This document shows, one piece after another, positions 8,442 to 17,511 of a DNA stretch of 64,000 nucleotides. The notes under the pieces are model-generated. The model was given only the letters and a program-made list of their open reading frames with translations, was not told the origin of the DNA and searched no databases. Both the position numbers and the translations under genes were made by a program. Source of the stretch: an uncultured Muribaculaceae bacterium (GTDB taxonomy: Bacteria > Bacteroidota > Bacteroidia > Bacteroidales > Muribaculaceae); contig CAJUAF010000003.1 of NCBI GenBank assembly GCA_910584365.1, positions 172,126 through 236,125 of the forward strand, read 5' to 3'. The number at the start of each line of letters is the position of its first letter. Within the stretch, counting starts at the first letter, position 1.

Positions 8442-9923
8442 TTAACGGCTGGAGGCAGAGTAGTTGGGAGCTTCGGAGGTGATGGCTACGTCGTGGGGAT
8501 GGCTTTCGGCTACGCCGGCATTGGTGATGCGGGTGAACTTGGCCTTGTGGAGGGCCTCGATATCGGGCGCTCCGCAATAGCCCATGCCGGCACGCAGACC
8601 GCCGAGCATCTGGTACACAACCTCATAGAGGGAGCCTTTGTAGGGGACACGGGCGGCGATACCTTCGGGTACCAGTTTCTTTGTGTCGGTCTCATTGGCC
8701 TGGAAGTAACGGTCCTTCGAGCCTTTTTCCATGGCTTCCAGAGATCCCATGCCACGGTATGCCTTGTATTTACGGCCATTGTAGATGATAGTGTCGCCGG
8801 GAGATTCCTCCACTCCGGCCAACATTCCGCCGAGCATTACGGAGTAACCTCCTGCGGCGAGGGCCTTGACAATATCGCCGCTGTAACGGATACCTCCGTC
8901 GGCAATCAGGGGCACACCGGTGCCTTCGAGAGCTTTGGCTACATCATAGACTGCGGAGAGCTGGGGAACGCCTACGCCGGCGATGATGCGGGTGGTACAG
9001 ATGGAGCCGGGACCGATACCCACTTTCACTCCGTCGGCACCGTTCTCCACCAGATAGCGGGCTGCCTCACCGGTAGCGATATTTCCGACGACAACATCAA
9101 TGTCGGGATATTTTTCTTTTACTGCGCGGAGTACACCGACAACGCCTTTGGAATGTCCGTGAGCTGTGTCGATGACAATGGCGTCGGCTCCTGCGGCAAC
9201 AAGAGCGTCGACGCGCTGCATGGAATCGGCGGTTACGCCTACGCCGGCGGCTACGCGCAGACGACCGAGGGCATCCTTGCAGGCATTGGGCTTGTCTTTG
9301 GCCTTGGTGATATCCTTATAGGTCACCAGTCCTACCAGTTTACCCTGTTTGTCCACAACCGGCAGCTTCTCAATTTTATGTTTCTGGAGAATATCGGCGG
9401 CTTCCTCAAGGTTCGTGGACTGGTCGGTCGTCACAAGATTCTCGGAAGTCATCACTTCGTCGACTTTGCGATTGAGATCGCGTTCAAAACGTAGGTCGCG
9501 GTTTGTGACAATTCCGCGGAGCAATCCCTTGTCATCCACGACGGGAATACCTCCTATGTGGTATTCCTCCATCATCTTCAGGGCGTCCCCGACAGTAGAA
9601 CCCTCGAGAATCGTCACAGGATCATAGATCATACCGTTTTCGGCGCGCTTTACGGCATGGACCTGACGCGCCTGTTCCTCGATGGACATATTCTTGTGGA
9701 TGACGCCGATCCCTCCCTCTCGGGCAATGGCGATAGCCATCTTGGCCTCCGTCACGGTATCCATCGCGGCGGAAACAAGAGGAACGTTCAGCGTAATGTT
9801 ACGGGAAAATTTTGTCTGAAGTCTGACGCTTCGCGGAAGCACTTCGGAGTAAGCGGGAATCAGCAGGACGTCATCGAATGTGAGCCCGTCCATAGCTACC
9901 CTGTCTGCAATAAATGACGACAT
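8442..9923 (-). CDS. guaB: IMP dehydrogenase
   Basis: The ATG at 9923 gives a 493-residue protein beginning MSSFIADRVAMDGLTFDDVLL, the normal IMPDH start; the open frame runs 110 codons further upstream through a promoter-like region and is not used. The enzyme oxidises IMP to XMP with NAD+, the committed step of GMP synthesis. The TIM barrel is interrupted by a CBS pair (about 98-205). The catalytic loop GIGPGSICTTR places the nucleophile at C309. Flap and K+-site sequences are intact. It is convergent with nadE and divergent from the small membrane-protein gene at 10149. Confidence 0.97.
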   Translation of the reverse strand: MSSFIADRVAMDGLTFDDVLLIPAYSEVLPRSVRLQTKFSRNITLNVPLVSAAMDTVTEAKMAIAIAREGGIGVIHKNMSIEEQARQVHAVKRAENGMIYDPVTILEGSTVGDALKMMEEYHIGGIPVVDDKGLLRGIVTNRDLRFERDLNRKVDEVMTSENLVTTDQSTNLEEAADILQKHKIEKLPVVDKQGKLVGLVTYKDITKAKDKPNACKDALGRLRVAAGVGVTADSMQRVDALVAAGADAIVIDTAHGHSKGVVGVLRAVKEKYPDIDVVVGNIATGEAARYLVENGADGVKVGIGPGSICTTRIIAGVGVPQLSAVYDVAKALEGTGVPLIADGGIRYSGDIVKALAAGGYSVMLGGMLAGVEESPGDTIIYNGRKYKAYRGMGSLEAMEKGSKDRYFQANETDTKKLVPEGIAARVPYKGSLYEVVYQMLGGLRAGMGYCGAPDIEALHKAKFTRITNAGVAESHPHDVAITSEAPNYSASSR

Positions 9924-9959
9924 ATAGTAAACCTTAGTTCGTTCGTTAAATATTGCCTG

Positions 9960-9967
9960 CAAAGGTA
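9960..9967 (-). promoter_or_regulatory. -7 element upstream of guaB
   Basis: The reverse strand reads TACCTTTG (consensus TAnnTTTG) 37 bp upstream of the guaB start. This supports the shorter start at 9923. No good -33 element is visible. Confidence 0.5.
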
Positions 9968-10148
9968 ATAATTTTTCGGCACATTTCCGATAACCGGCCC
10001 CGAAAATTATGCGAAAAAATTCAGTACGGGATGTTTGCGGGCGGATTCGCCGGGACTGATAGCTGCTATAATTACAATCAATCGATCTCGTCGACTTTTC
10101 AGGTAAGTAAAGCGTTACTTTGCAGAATAATTCAAAAAACGAAAAATT

Positions 10149-10367
10149 ATGGATACGCCGATGCTGACATGGGCCGTCATTGTGGGCCTGTTTGTTGTTA
10201 TTCTTTTGATACGGTTCGGACGGGGCATTTACAGATACGCCCACGCCCACCATATAATACAGCTTGGTTCGGAGCGGGAGGAATTCTATCTTCCCGGCGA
10301 CAGGCTGAACGATAATTATGATGACGATGACGAAGATGAATGTCGCGATGATTTCGGAGACTGCTGA
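10149..10367 (+). CDS. Small single-span membrane protein with acidic Cys-containing tail
   Basis: A 72-residue ORF with one membrane segment (about residues 7-22) followed by a basic region (RFGRGIYRYAHAHH). The C-terminal tail is very acidic, DNYDDDDEDECRDDFGDC, with two cysteines. A promoter-like element TTACTTTG sits at 10115-10122. The end overlaps the start of the ThrE-type gene, which suggests coupling if both are real. I do not recognise the family. The tail could bind metal, but that is only a guess from composition. The moderate confidence reflects its small size and the uncertain start of its neighbour. Confidence 0.5.
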   Translation: MDTPMLTWAVIVGLFVVILLIRFGRGIYRYAHAHHIIQLGSEREEFYLPGDRLNDNYDDDDEDECRDDFGDC

Positions 10368-11139
10368 ACCGGTGATGCCGCCGGCAAAGTCGGTCTGTAT
10401 GTTCCTGTCGGATTACAGCGGCTGGCTGCTCGGTTGCGGAGCCACCTGCATCAGACTGGAAAAGAATGTACAGCGGATTGCCCGGACTTACGGCAAACGC
10501 GCGGAAATAACCATTACTCCCCGTCATGTGCATATTTCGATGATAGCCGCCGATAGTTCGGAGACTTTTACGACCATCGCGCCGGTGCGCCGGGTGCCTG
10601 TAAGTTTCAACACCATCACCCGTCTGAGTCGTCTGAGCTGGGAAATAGCCGACAGCCATCTTTCGCTGGAGGAGGCGTCGGAAAGATTCGACGATATCGT
10701 ATCCGATGATCGTCAGAACAAATGGCTGGTGCTTGTATTGGTCTCGCTTGCCAACGCATCTTTCTGCCGTCTGTTCGGAGGGGACGGAGCGGCGATGGCT
10801 ATTGTCGGAATAGCTACTATGGCGGGATATTATCTAAAGCAATGCATGATGGAGGCCAGGGTGGATCTCCGGCTTGTAATGTTGGCCTGCGCTTTTGTCT
10901 CCTCCGTGCTTGGGGCGACAGATTATCTGTTTTCCGTGGGGACCACTCCCCAGATTGCAATAGGGACCAGCATATTGTATCTGGTACCCGGAATACCGTA
11001 TCTGAATTCGTTCAGCGATATGCTTAACAGATATTACATCTGTTCGTTCAGCCGGTTCATGGACGCGGTTGTCCTGACAGGGTGTCTGTCGATAGGATTA
11101 TGCTGCGGCATGATGATGATGAAAATAGGGATGTTTTAA
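10348..11139 (+). CDS. ThrE-family amino-acid exporter, large subunit (DUF1212 half)
   Basis: The N-terminal cytoplasmic domain has the family opening SGWLLGCGATCIRLEKNVQRIA. It is followed by RLSRLSWEI and about five hydrophobic segments (LVLVLVSLANASFCRLFGG, AIVGIATMAGYYL and so on). This matches the DUF1212/ThrE-N half of bacterial threonine/serine exporters, split here into two genes as in many Bacteroidetes. The start is uncertain: ATGs at 10318, 10348 and 10375 are all in frame, giving 273, 263 or 254 residues. 10348 is a compromise that limits overlap with the preceding small ORF. It is followed 13 bp later by the small subunit. Confidence 0.82.
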   Translation: MISETAEPVMPPAKSVCMFLSDYSGWLLGCGATCIRLEKNVQRIARTYGKRAEITITPRHVHISMIAADSSETFTTIAPVRRVPVSFNTITRLSRLSWEIADSHLSLEEASERFDDIVSDDRQNKWLVLVLVSLANASFCRLFGGDGAAMAIVGIATMAGYYLKQCMMEARVDLRLVMLACAFVSSVLGATDYLFSVGTTPQIAIGTSILYLVPGIPYLNSFSDMLNRYYICSFSRFMDAVVLTGCLSIGLCCGMMMMKIGMF

Positions 11140-11152
11140 GAGATAAGCCGAT

Positions 11153-11635
11153 ATGGAACTGAAAATAATCGAAGATGCATTGTTCGCCGCGATAGCCGCT
11201 ATCGGTTTTTCCTCAATCAGCCGGTTGCCGCTGAGAGCCTATCCGTTCTGCGCCGTAATTGCCGCGCTGGGACATTCGCTGCGATACGTGCTGATGAACA
11301 GTCCGGAGTGTGACTTCCATATATTCTGGGCCACGGTCATAGCGTCCTTCTTTATCGGGACCCTGGCTGTATTTCTCTCGCCGCTGGCACGCACTCCGGC
11401 CGAGGCCTGTTTTTTCCCGTCGCTGCTGCCGATGATCCCCGGAATGTATGCCTACAAGGCTTTCGGCGGAATAGCCGCCTGCATTTTCAATGATAATCCC
11501 GAAACGTTCAACTATTATTTCTATCAGTTCGCTTATAACGGACTGGTGTGTGTGGCCGTTCTTTTCGGAATGGTGGTCGCGGCTACGGTTCCGGTATTCA
11601 TATTTAAAAAAATTTCTTTTCAGGCCACAAGATAG
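11153..11635 (+). CDS. ThrE-family exporter, small subunit (DUF3815 half)
   Basis: A 160-residue membrane protein with about four to five hydrophobic segments. It carries the family sequence ACFFPSLLPMIPGMYAYKAFGG near the middle, characteristic of the C-terminal half of ThrE-type exporters (DUF3815/ThrE_2). It starts 13 bp after the large subunit, so the two products almost certainly form one transporter. Its exported substrate (threonine, serine or another small molecule) cannot be read from the sequence. Confidence 0.84.
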   Translation: MELKIIEDALFAAIAAIGFSSISRLPLRAYPFCAVIAALGHSLRYVLMNSPECDFHIFWATVIASFFIGTLAVFLSPLARTPAEACFFPSLLPMIPGMYAYKAFGGIAACIFNDNPETFNYYFYQFAYNGLVCVAVLFGMVVAATVPVFIFKKISFQATR

Positions 11636-11647
11636 GTCGGAAATCAG

Positions 11648-11655
11648 TAAATTTG
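11648..11655 (+). promoter_or_regulatory. -7 element upstream of the LysR regulator
   Basis: TAAATTTG matches TAnnTTTG 34 bp before the LysR-type gene. A clear -33 is not visible. Confidence 0.45.
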
Positions 11656-11688
11656 TATTTTCTGTACCGGAATGTCAACTATTGAAAG

Positions 11689-12588
11689 ATGGAATTGAGA
11701 CAGCTGAAATATTTTGTGAAAGTGGCCGGCAACCTTAGTTTCTCGGAAGCGGCCAAGAATCTGTGTGTCACCCAGAGTACCCTTTCCCAGCAAATCAAGC
11801 AACTGGAGGGAGAACTGGGAACACAACTGTTTATCCGTACAAGCCACAGCGTAGAGCTGACTGAGGCCGGAAAAGAACTGCTTCCTCTGGCTATCGCCAC
11901 AATACACTCCGCCGAAAGCTGTAAGGATCGTATCGCCGACCTGAACGCTCTGTCGGTCGGAACATTGAATATCGGGGTCACTTATTCTTTCAGCCCTATT
12001 CTGACGGAAACGCTCATAACGTTTATGAAGATGTATCCCAGCATAAAGCTGAATATATTTTATAAACCGATGGCCGAACTGATGGAGATGCTTCAGGAAA
12101 GGGAAGTGGACTTCCTGCTGGCGTTCCGCCCGACCCGCAGTATAGAAGGGGTGGAATCCCATATCCTGTTTCAGAACTGCCTGGCGGCAATCGTAAGGCC
12201 ATCCCATCCCCTTGCAGCGCGGGAAAAAGTTACCCTGGCTGAACTCGAGAAATATGACCTCGCGCTCCCGTCGCGTGGGCTGCAGGCCAGGAACGCGTTT
12301 GATGCGGTAATAACGCCATACAATAAATTCCGGGTCCGCATTGAACTGAACGAAGTCAATATCCTTCTGAAACTGATCCGTCAGACCGAGCTGGTAACCG
12401 TCCTTGCGGAAGCTTCCATCCATAATGAATCGGGGGTGAAAGCTGTCCCGCTGGATATTCCCGACAACGGTATGGCCGGATGTGTACATCTGCTCAGCGA
12501 TTCTTACCGTAAACGCTCGATGCAGGAATTCATCCGTCTGCTCAGCGAGTCGCTTGCCGTGAGGGAACGACGCGATGCCTGGATTTAG
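11689..12588 (+). CDS. LysR-family transcriptional regulator
   Basis: A 299-residue protein with the classic LysR layout. The N-terminal winged helix-turn-helix (about residues 1-60) contains FSEAAKNLCVTQSTLSQQIKQLEGELGTQLF. A linker helix and a two-lobed effector domain follow (from about residue 90). The effector pocket gives no clue to the ligand; overall it resembles CynR/OxyR-type members. It lies downstream of the exporter pair in the same direction but has its own promoter-like element, so regulation of the exporter is possible but unproven. It ends at a terminator shared with ridA. Confidence 0.92.
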   Translation: MELRQLKYFVKVAGNLSFSEAAKNLCVTQSTLSQQIKQLEGELGTQLFIRTSHSVELTEAGKELLPLAIATIHSAESCKDRIADLNALSVGTLNIGVTYSFSPILTETLITFMKMYPSIKLNIFYKPMAELMEMLQEREVDFLLAFRPTRSIEGVESHILFQNCLAAIVRPSHPLAAREKVTLAELEKYDLALPSRGLQARNAFDAVITPYNKFRVRIELNEVNILLKLIRQTELVTVLAEASIHNESGVKAVPLDIPDNGMAGCVHLLSDSYRKRSMQEFIRLLSESLAVRERRDAWI

Positions 12589-12636
12589 ACCATGCGGGGC
12601 TATCGGCCAAAACCTTTGGCCATCCGGGCGAAAAAC

Positions 12637-12675
12637 GAGACGATGTGTCAGTTTTTGAATTCTGACACATCGCTC
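12637..12675. terminator. Palindromic terminator between lysR and ridA
   Basis: The arms GACGATGTGTCAG (12639-12651) and CTGACACATCG (12662-12672) pair around a T-rich loop, with a T-rich stretch after the right arm. Upstream, GCCATCCGGGCGAAAAAC (12619-12636) is identical to 8365-8382 before the nadE/guaB terminator, showing that these elements are related. Confidence 0.75.
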
Positions 12676-12705
12676 ATTGTCTTTGTTTTCAGCCGAATTT
12701 GATTA

Positions 12706-13080
12706 TTATTTTGCGGCAAGCACTTCTATCTCGACGAGAACCTGCTTGGGAAGTTCGCGTACAGCGACAGCCGAGCGGGCAGGGAAAGGAGCGGTGAAAG
12801 CCTCGGCATAAACTGCGTTCATGGCGGCGAAGTCGTTCATGTCGGCAAGGTAGACTGTCGTTTTGACCACATTGTCCATCGTAAGGCCGGCGGCTTCAAG
12901 GATGGCTTTTACATTGGCCAGTGACTGACGAGTCTGTGCGGTGATTCCTTCGGGGATGGCTCCCGTGGCGGGATTGATGGGAATCTGGCCGGATGCGAAG
13001 AGGAATGGACCACAGTCGATGGCCTGACTGTAGGGGCCGATGGCTCCGGGAGCCTTGTCAGTTGCAATCTGAGTTTTCAT
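12706..13080 (-). CDS. ridA: RidA-family enamine/imine deaminase
   Basis: A 124-residue protein from the ATG at 13080 (an in-frame ATG at 13086 adds two residues). It shows the YjgF/YER057c/UK114 signature. APGAIGPYSQAI is at the N terminus, PARSAVAVRELP supplies the substrate-binding arginine, and the family C terminus KQVLVEIEVLAA is intact. RidA hydrolyses reactive 2-aminoacrylate made by PLP enzymes such as serine/threonine dehydratases. Its 5' end overlaps the end of the YihY-type gene by 23 nt, so it is the last gene of an SDR-YihY-RidA unit. Confidence 0.95.
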   Translation of the reverse strand: MKTQIATDKAPGAIGPYSQAIDCGPFLFASGQIPINPATGAIPEGITAQTRQSLANVKAILEAAGLTMDNVVKTTVYLADMNDFAAMNAVYAEAFTAPFPARSAVAVRELPKQVLVEIEVLAAK

Positions 13081-14488
13081 TGTCATTTTGATTTTTTAAG
13101 TTAGAGATATCGGGATGGTTTATAGTCAGGGATGAGACGAGGATTTTGTCGGCTTCTTTCAGTGCGGTTTTCTCCAGCATACTGAGGGTTAGATTTACAC
13201 GACGGAAATTCTTGTCGAAGTTGGGGATGAAGTTATCGGAACCGTGACCGACCATGCGCCGGAGAAGTTCTCCGAGGGTAAACTCTGCGGGATTGACAGC
13301 CGGCGTAAGGGCGAAAACATCGCTTCCGGGCTTCGTGGCGACGTGGAGGATTATTCCTTCGCTGGCCAGGCGGTTTGTCGAGGCTGTGACCAAAGAGATG
13401 GGAAGCTGATATTCCACGGCAATCTGGCGGTTGGTGAGCGGTTTCATCCCTTTGACGAAGCGACGGATTATGATTGTCGTCACCGCCAGGAGAATCCGCC
13501 AGCGGTAGTCCTCGGAAATCTTTTCGATTTCGTTGGAGAAACTGAACTGGAAAATGTTCTGGGAAGAATAGCAATAGACAGCTCCGGAAAGGGTTATCAG
13601 CCATACGAGCTGGAGCCATATCAGAAGCAGAGGAAGAAACGAGAAGGAACCGTAGATGGCGTTATAGCGCGTTACGTATATCTGGCCTGACAGGAACAGC
13701 CATTGGAGAATCACAAATGACGTCCCGGCAATGATGCCGGCTATCAGCGCGTTCTTGAATTTGACTTTTGTGTTGGGAATAAGCATATAGCTTCCCGCGA
13801 AAAAGAACCAGACGAGAATCACTGACGAGAAATCCAGCAGTGTCGACACCAGGGGAGAAAGAAAATCGAAGGGCAAGACTTTCTGAATAGTGGTAGACAT
13901 CAGCAGGGTTATGCCGCTGGAGCATATCATAAGCACAGGGAGAATAAGGCATATGGCGGTGTAGTCGGTGATTTTACGCCAGAAACTCCGCCCATGCTCT
14001 ATTCCCCATATCCTGTTGAACGAATCCTCCACTGAGGAAATCAGGGAAATCAGGGTCCATAGCAGGAAAACAATGCCTATGCCTACGAATATGCCTTCCG
14101 AAGACTGGGCAAGATAGGAGTCCACAAATGTGAACGCTGTTTTCAGAGCTTCCGCCTGGGCCGGGAACGAAGAGAACAGCTGCGTCTGCAACAGATTCTG
14201 GAAGCCGAAGCCGCGTCCGATGGCAAAAAGCAGCGCAAGCGCCGGCACTACGGCGAGCAATGTCTGATACGTCAGTGCGCTCGCCCGGTTCTGGAGATCG
14301 GAATTAAGGAAAGACCGTACCGACAGATTCAGTGTCTTGATGAGGTCTATCATCCAGCTTCGGCGGGTGTCGCTCCATACTCCTCCGCTGACATAACGGT
14401 ATATGCGCACCCCTTTGTCGGCGATACGCGTAAACAGATTCGGGCGTTTTTCTTTCCCCGGGGTTTTGCTGTCAGTCGGATTCTCCAT
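13058..14488 (-). CDS. YihY/BrkB-family membrane protein with C-terminal winged-helix-like region
   Basis: This 476-residue protein has about six membrane segments between residues 75 and 310. They include family sequences such as RASALTYQTLLAVVPALALLFAIG and GSFSFLPLLLIWLQLVWLITLSGAVY. This is the YihY/BrkB family, once mis-named ribonuclease BN; its role is unclear. The C-terminal 150 residues are soluble and resemble a winged helix (LTNRQIAVEYQLPISLVTASTNRLASEGII), a layout seen in Bacteroidetes members. The end overlaps ridA. Confidence 0.88.
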   Translation of the reverse strand: MENPTDSKTPGKEKRPNLFTRIADKGVRIYRYVSGGVWSDTRRSWMIDLIKTLNLSVRSFLNSDLQNRASALTYQTLLAVVPALALLFAIGRGFGFQNLLQTQLFSSFPAQAEALKTAFTFVDSYLAQSSEGIFVGIGIVFLLWTLISLISSVEDSFNRIWGIEHGRSFWRKITDYTAICLILPVLMICSSGITLLMSTTIQKVLPFDFLSPLVSTLLDFSSVILVWFFFAGSYMLIPNTKVKFKNALIAGIIAGTSFVILQWLFLSGQIYVTRYNAIYGSFSFLPLLLIWLQLVWLITLSGAVYCYSSQNIFQFSFSNEIEKISEDYRWRILLAVTTIIIRRFVKGMKPLTNRQIAVEYQLPISLVTASTNRLASEGIILHVATKPGSDVFALTPAVNPAEFTLGELLRRMVGHGSDNFIPNFDKNFRRVNLTLSMLEKTALKEADKILVSSLTINHPDISNLKNQNDNENSDCN

Positions 14489-14545
14489 ATCTATACAAAA
14501 ACTTCCGTCACCTTTCGGTTCACAGGGATGGCGAACTTTCCGGGA

Positions 14546-15310
14546 TCAGCGGCCGGCAACAAGGCCTCCGTCAATGAGATAATGACCTCCGGTACAGAAG
14601 GATGATTTCTCCGATGCAAGGAAATAGACAAGTTCGGCCACTTCATCGGGAGTGCCGACACTTCCGCGGGCATAGAGGGAATTCTCTTCTTTCCAAAGTT
14701 CCTCGACAGGGCGGTTGTCTCTGAGGGAAGATTTTTCGAAGAGGTTGTCGACAAGAGGAGTATGAATTGTGCCAGGACAGATGGCATTTACTCTTACGCC
14801 CTCCGGACCCAGGTCTACCGAAAGGCTGCGTGTGATCTGCCCGAGGGCTCCTTTTGTCAGACCGTAGGCGAAGCTGTGAGCTTTCCCTACGAACCATTGG
14901 TCTGAGCAGTTTATGACAACTGAACCTCCTCCCGCTTCGATGATATGGGGAATGGCTTCCCTGAGGGTATTCACTGTGCCGTAGATGTTGGTGTCGATTA
15001 CGAGTCTGAGTTCTTCGTCTGATATATCCAGCAGGGTATTCCGGCGGTGGATTCCGGCGTTGGCGAAGACGCTTGTCAGAGAACCGAATCTTTCAATTGT
15101 GAGGTCCACCGCATGACGGATGTCCTCGCGATCGCAGACATTTCCCGGAACATACAGCAATGTTTCGGGAGATCCCAGCTCTTCAGTCAGCTTCATTGCC
15201 TCCTGTCGGTTGACATCCATGAAACCTACCGACCATCCTTCGCGGATAAATTTTCTGACACTGGCCGCTCCGATGCCGGTAGCACCTCCGGTAATGAAGA
15301 TTGTTCTCAT
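14546..15310 (-). CDS. Short-chain dehydrogenase/reductase (SDR)
   Basis: A 254-residue classical SDR. The nucleotide loop TGGATGIG is at residues 7-14. An acidic residue after strand 2 (FMDVNRQ) suggests NAD(H) preference. The NAG motif (FANAGIH), a serine-containing segment (VVINCSDQW) and the catalytic YGLTK pair (Tyr, Lys) are all present, as is the PGTIHTPL loop. The substrate cannot be told; family members include sugar and alcohol dehydrogenases. It starts a unit continuing into the YihY-type gene 57 bp downstream. Confidence 0.93.
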   Translation of the reverse strand: MRTIFITGGATGIGAASVRKFIREGWSVGFMDVNRQEAMKLTEELGSPETLLYVPGNVCDREDIRHAVDLTIERFGSLTSVFANAGIHRRNTLLDISDEELRLVIDTNIYGTVNTLREAIPHIIEAGGGSVVINCSDQWFVGKAHSFAYGLTKGALGQITRSLSVDLGPEGVRVNAICPGTIHTPLVDNLFEKSSLRDNRPVEELWKEENSLYARGSVGTPDEVAELVYFLASEKSSFCTGGHYLIDGGLVAGR

Positions 15311-15352
15311 ATATTATGTAGCTGATATGGTTGTCGCAAGTATAAATTTTTG

Positions 15353-15360
15353 CAAATATA
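15353..15360 (-). promoter_or_regulatory. -7 element upstream of the SDR gene
   Basis: The reverse strand reads TATATTTG (TAnnTTTG) 43 bp upstream of the SDR start. The region up to 15579 contains no gene that I can support. Confidence 0.4.
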
Positions 15361-15579
15361 ATATTTCCGGAGCAATAATAAAAGAGTTTCAGGAAACGTT
15401 TTTATAAACGGATGTGTCATAATGGCTCATCCGGCTGGAGGTCTGCGGGATTAACGTTTCTCCATCGGCTCCCATTCTGAAATTACTTCACTCAATACTG
15501 ATAAAAATCCGGGCTATGTGCTGAAATTTTGAATTTTGACACTCCGACTCTCGGAATCAATAGTTATTGACGAGCATAT

Positions 15580-16605
15580 ATGGACAGGCACCCGAATATA
15601 TATCATTGTCCGGTAGCGGCTAACAACGGTCGGAAGGCTCTTGTGCGGCTGATCGTGCCTGTCTATAATGCTGAGGAATATCTGGAAGAGTGTCTGAACT
15701 CTATCCGCATCCAGTCTTTTACGGACTTCGCGGTCCTGATTGTGGATGACGGTTCGACAGATGACTCAGCTGAGATTGCAGACCGGTTATGCCGGAAGGA
15801 TTTCCGTTTCCAGCTGGTGTGTACTCCCAACCGCGGGGTTTCCGCGGCGAGGAATCTCGGTATTGATTCGGCAACGGAAAAATATATCGGTTTTGTTGAT
15901 GCCGATGACTGTCTCCATCCCCGCGCGTTAGAGATGCTGGTTAAGGTGCTTGCAAAGCATAATGCGCAGGTTGCAGTAGGGAAGTTTGTACGCGGCGTCA
16001 CCAACCCGTTTCTGAAGCTATCGCCGGAAGATTGCGGAACTGGTGCGCCAGTGGAGGTGTTCGGATATGAGGAGGCGATGCGTCAGGCGCTTTACCAGAA
16101 ACGTATAATAAATTCTCCATGTGGGATGTTGATGGAACGTCGGTTGCTTGATGCTGATTGCCGGTTTCGCGAGCATATCAGATACGAGGACCTCGATGCG
16201 TTTTACAGATTTTATGAAAAAGCGGCTGCGATAGTATATCTTCATGAACCGGTGTATTTTTACCGGCAGGTGGAGTCAAGCTTTATGCACCGGTGGAGCC
16301 GCGACAGACTCGACGCTCTGGACGTCACCGACCGAATGCTGTCTTTTATGGAAGAGCGCTATCCTTCTTTGGTCCCGGCTGCCAGGGAGCGGCGGTTCAG
16401 CGCCCATTTCAATATGTTTCTGACCCTGTTGCGCTATAATGTCGGGGATGATGAGTCCGTTCGCCGGTGCTGGAAGGTAATCTGTCAGCAACGCCGTCAT
16501 GAACTGTCAGACCCGGACGTGCGTCTGAAAAACAAACTCGGTGCGTTGCTGTCCTATCTGGGACGCAAGCCATTTGTCGTATTATCCTTACTTTACAGAA
16601 AGTGA
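15580..16605 (+). CDS. Family 2 glycosyltransferase
   Basis: A 341-residue GT-A fold glycosyltransferase. The domain opens RLIVPVYNAEEYLEECLNSI near residue 28. Nucleotide-binding VDDGSTDDS and the metal-binding DxD-type motif VDADD (FVDADDCLHP) follow. No membrane segments are evident, so it is a cytoplasmic enzyme acting on nucleotide-sugar donors for envelope polysaccharide or lipopolysaccharide. The product cannot be named. It overlaps the next glycosyltransferase gene by 4 nt (GTGA), so the two are translationally coupled. No other capsule genes are adjacent. Confidence 0.92.
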   Translation: MDRHPNIYHCPVAANNGRKALVRLIVPVYNAEEYLEECLNSIRIQSFTDFAVLIVDDGSTDDSAEIADRLCRKDFRFQLVCTPNRGVSAARNLGIDSATEKYIGFVDADDCLHPRALEMLVKVLAKHNAQVAVGKFVRGVTNPFLKLSPEDCGTGAPVEVFGYEEAMRQALYQKRIINSPCGMLMERRLLDADCRFREHIRYEDLDAFYRFYEKAAAIVYLHEPVYFYRQVESSFMHRWSRDRLDALDVTDRMLSFMEERYPSLVPAARERRFSAHFNMFLTLLRYNVGDDESVRRCWKVICQQRRHELSDPDVRLKNKLGALLSYLGRKPFVVLSLLYRK

Positions 16606-17426
16606 AACTAACAGCTTCCATTGTGACATACAGGACTCCGCAGGATGAACTGCTGGGATGTCTCTCCCTGCTGGAGGAGGAGAAGGTGGAGCGCATATAT
16701 GTTATTGACAATTCGCCCACGGATGAAATCCGGTCCCTGGTGCAGGAATTCCGTACGGTCGAGTATATCCACAGGCCGGATAACCCGGGATATGGAGCGG
16801 CTCACAATGTCGCCATCCGGGACGTGCTGAGCCGGGGTGTGGAATATCATCTTGTGCTTAATTCCGACATTACATTTGAGCGCGGTACTCTTGCCGCAAT
16901 AATCGAAATGATGGACCGGCGCCCTGAGACAGGACTGCTTCAGCCCCGGATTATATATCCTGACGGCCGGGAACAGTATTCTTCCCGTCTGCTACCTTCC
17001 CCGCTGGATCTCATAGGCAAACGGTTTCTGCCCCATCGGTTTCTGTCGCGTCGCTTGAATCGTTATATGCTGACAGACCGTCCCGAGAGAGAGGAGCTGA
17101 ATATTCCTTACCATCAGGGCAGTTTCATGTTTTTCCGTGTTGCAGCCCTGCGGAAGATCGGACTGTTCGACGAACGTTTTTTCATGTACCCGGAAGATAT
17201 TGATATTTCGCGGCGCGTCCATGAGCATTATGTTACGTTATACTGGCCCGGGCAGACTGTCATCCACTGCCATCGGGCCGCAAGCGGCAAGAATCTGCGG
17301 ATGCTCTGGATTCATTCTGTAAATATGATACGATATTTCAACAAGTGGGGATGGATTTTCGATAAAAAAAGAAAAGAATTCAACCGCCGATGCCTGGAGG
17401 AGATTGCCGCCGCATCAAGACGCTGA
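16602..17426 (+). CDS. Family 2 glycosyltransferase, rhamnosyltransferase-like, GTG start
   Basis: The chosen start is a GTG whose last two bases lie in the stop codon of the preceding gene, giving 274 residues. The N terminus KLTASIVTYRTPQDELLGCL and the motifs VIDNSPTDE, NPGYGAAHN and VLNSDI (the DxD equivalent) match the WbbL/RfbF-type branch of GT2. A later GSFMFFRVAALRKIGLFDERFFMYPEDIDISRR segment carries the ED acceptor-side motif. It probably adds a second sugar in the same glycan as its neighbour. An intrinsic terminator follows at 17514. Confidence 0.91.
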   Translation: MKLTASIVTYRTPQDELLGCLSLLEEEKVERIYVIDNSPTDEIRSLVQEFRTVEYIHRPDNPGYGAAHNVAIRDVLSRGVEYHLVLNSDITFERGTLAAIIEMMDRRPETGLLQPRIIYPDGREQYSSRLLPSPLDLIGKRFLPHRFLSRRLNRYMLTDRPEREELNIPYHQGSFMFFRVAALRKIGLFDERFFMYPEDIDISRRVHEHYVTLYWPGQTVIHCHRAASGKNLRMLWIHSVNMIRYFNKWGWIFDKKRKEFNRRCLEEIAAASRR

Positions 17427-17511
17427 ACCCTCTGCAATTCCGGCTGACAGAATTTCCGTGACGATAGTATTGGTCGGCGGGAGGCGAACAACTGTATCGG
17501 GAATATAATTT

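Noticed and set aside
8442..10253. A 603-residue form of IMP dehydrogenase with 110 extra N-terminal residues
   Set aside because: The extension crosses the promoter-like TACCTTTG at 9960-9967 and is unlike IMPDH. The ATG at 9923 gives the normal length and N terminus.
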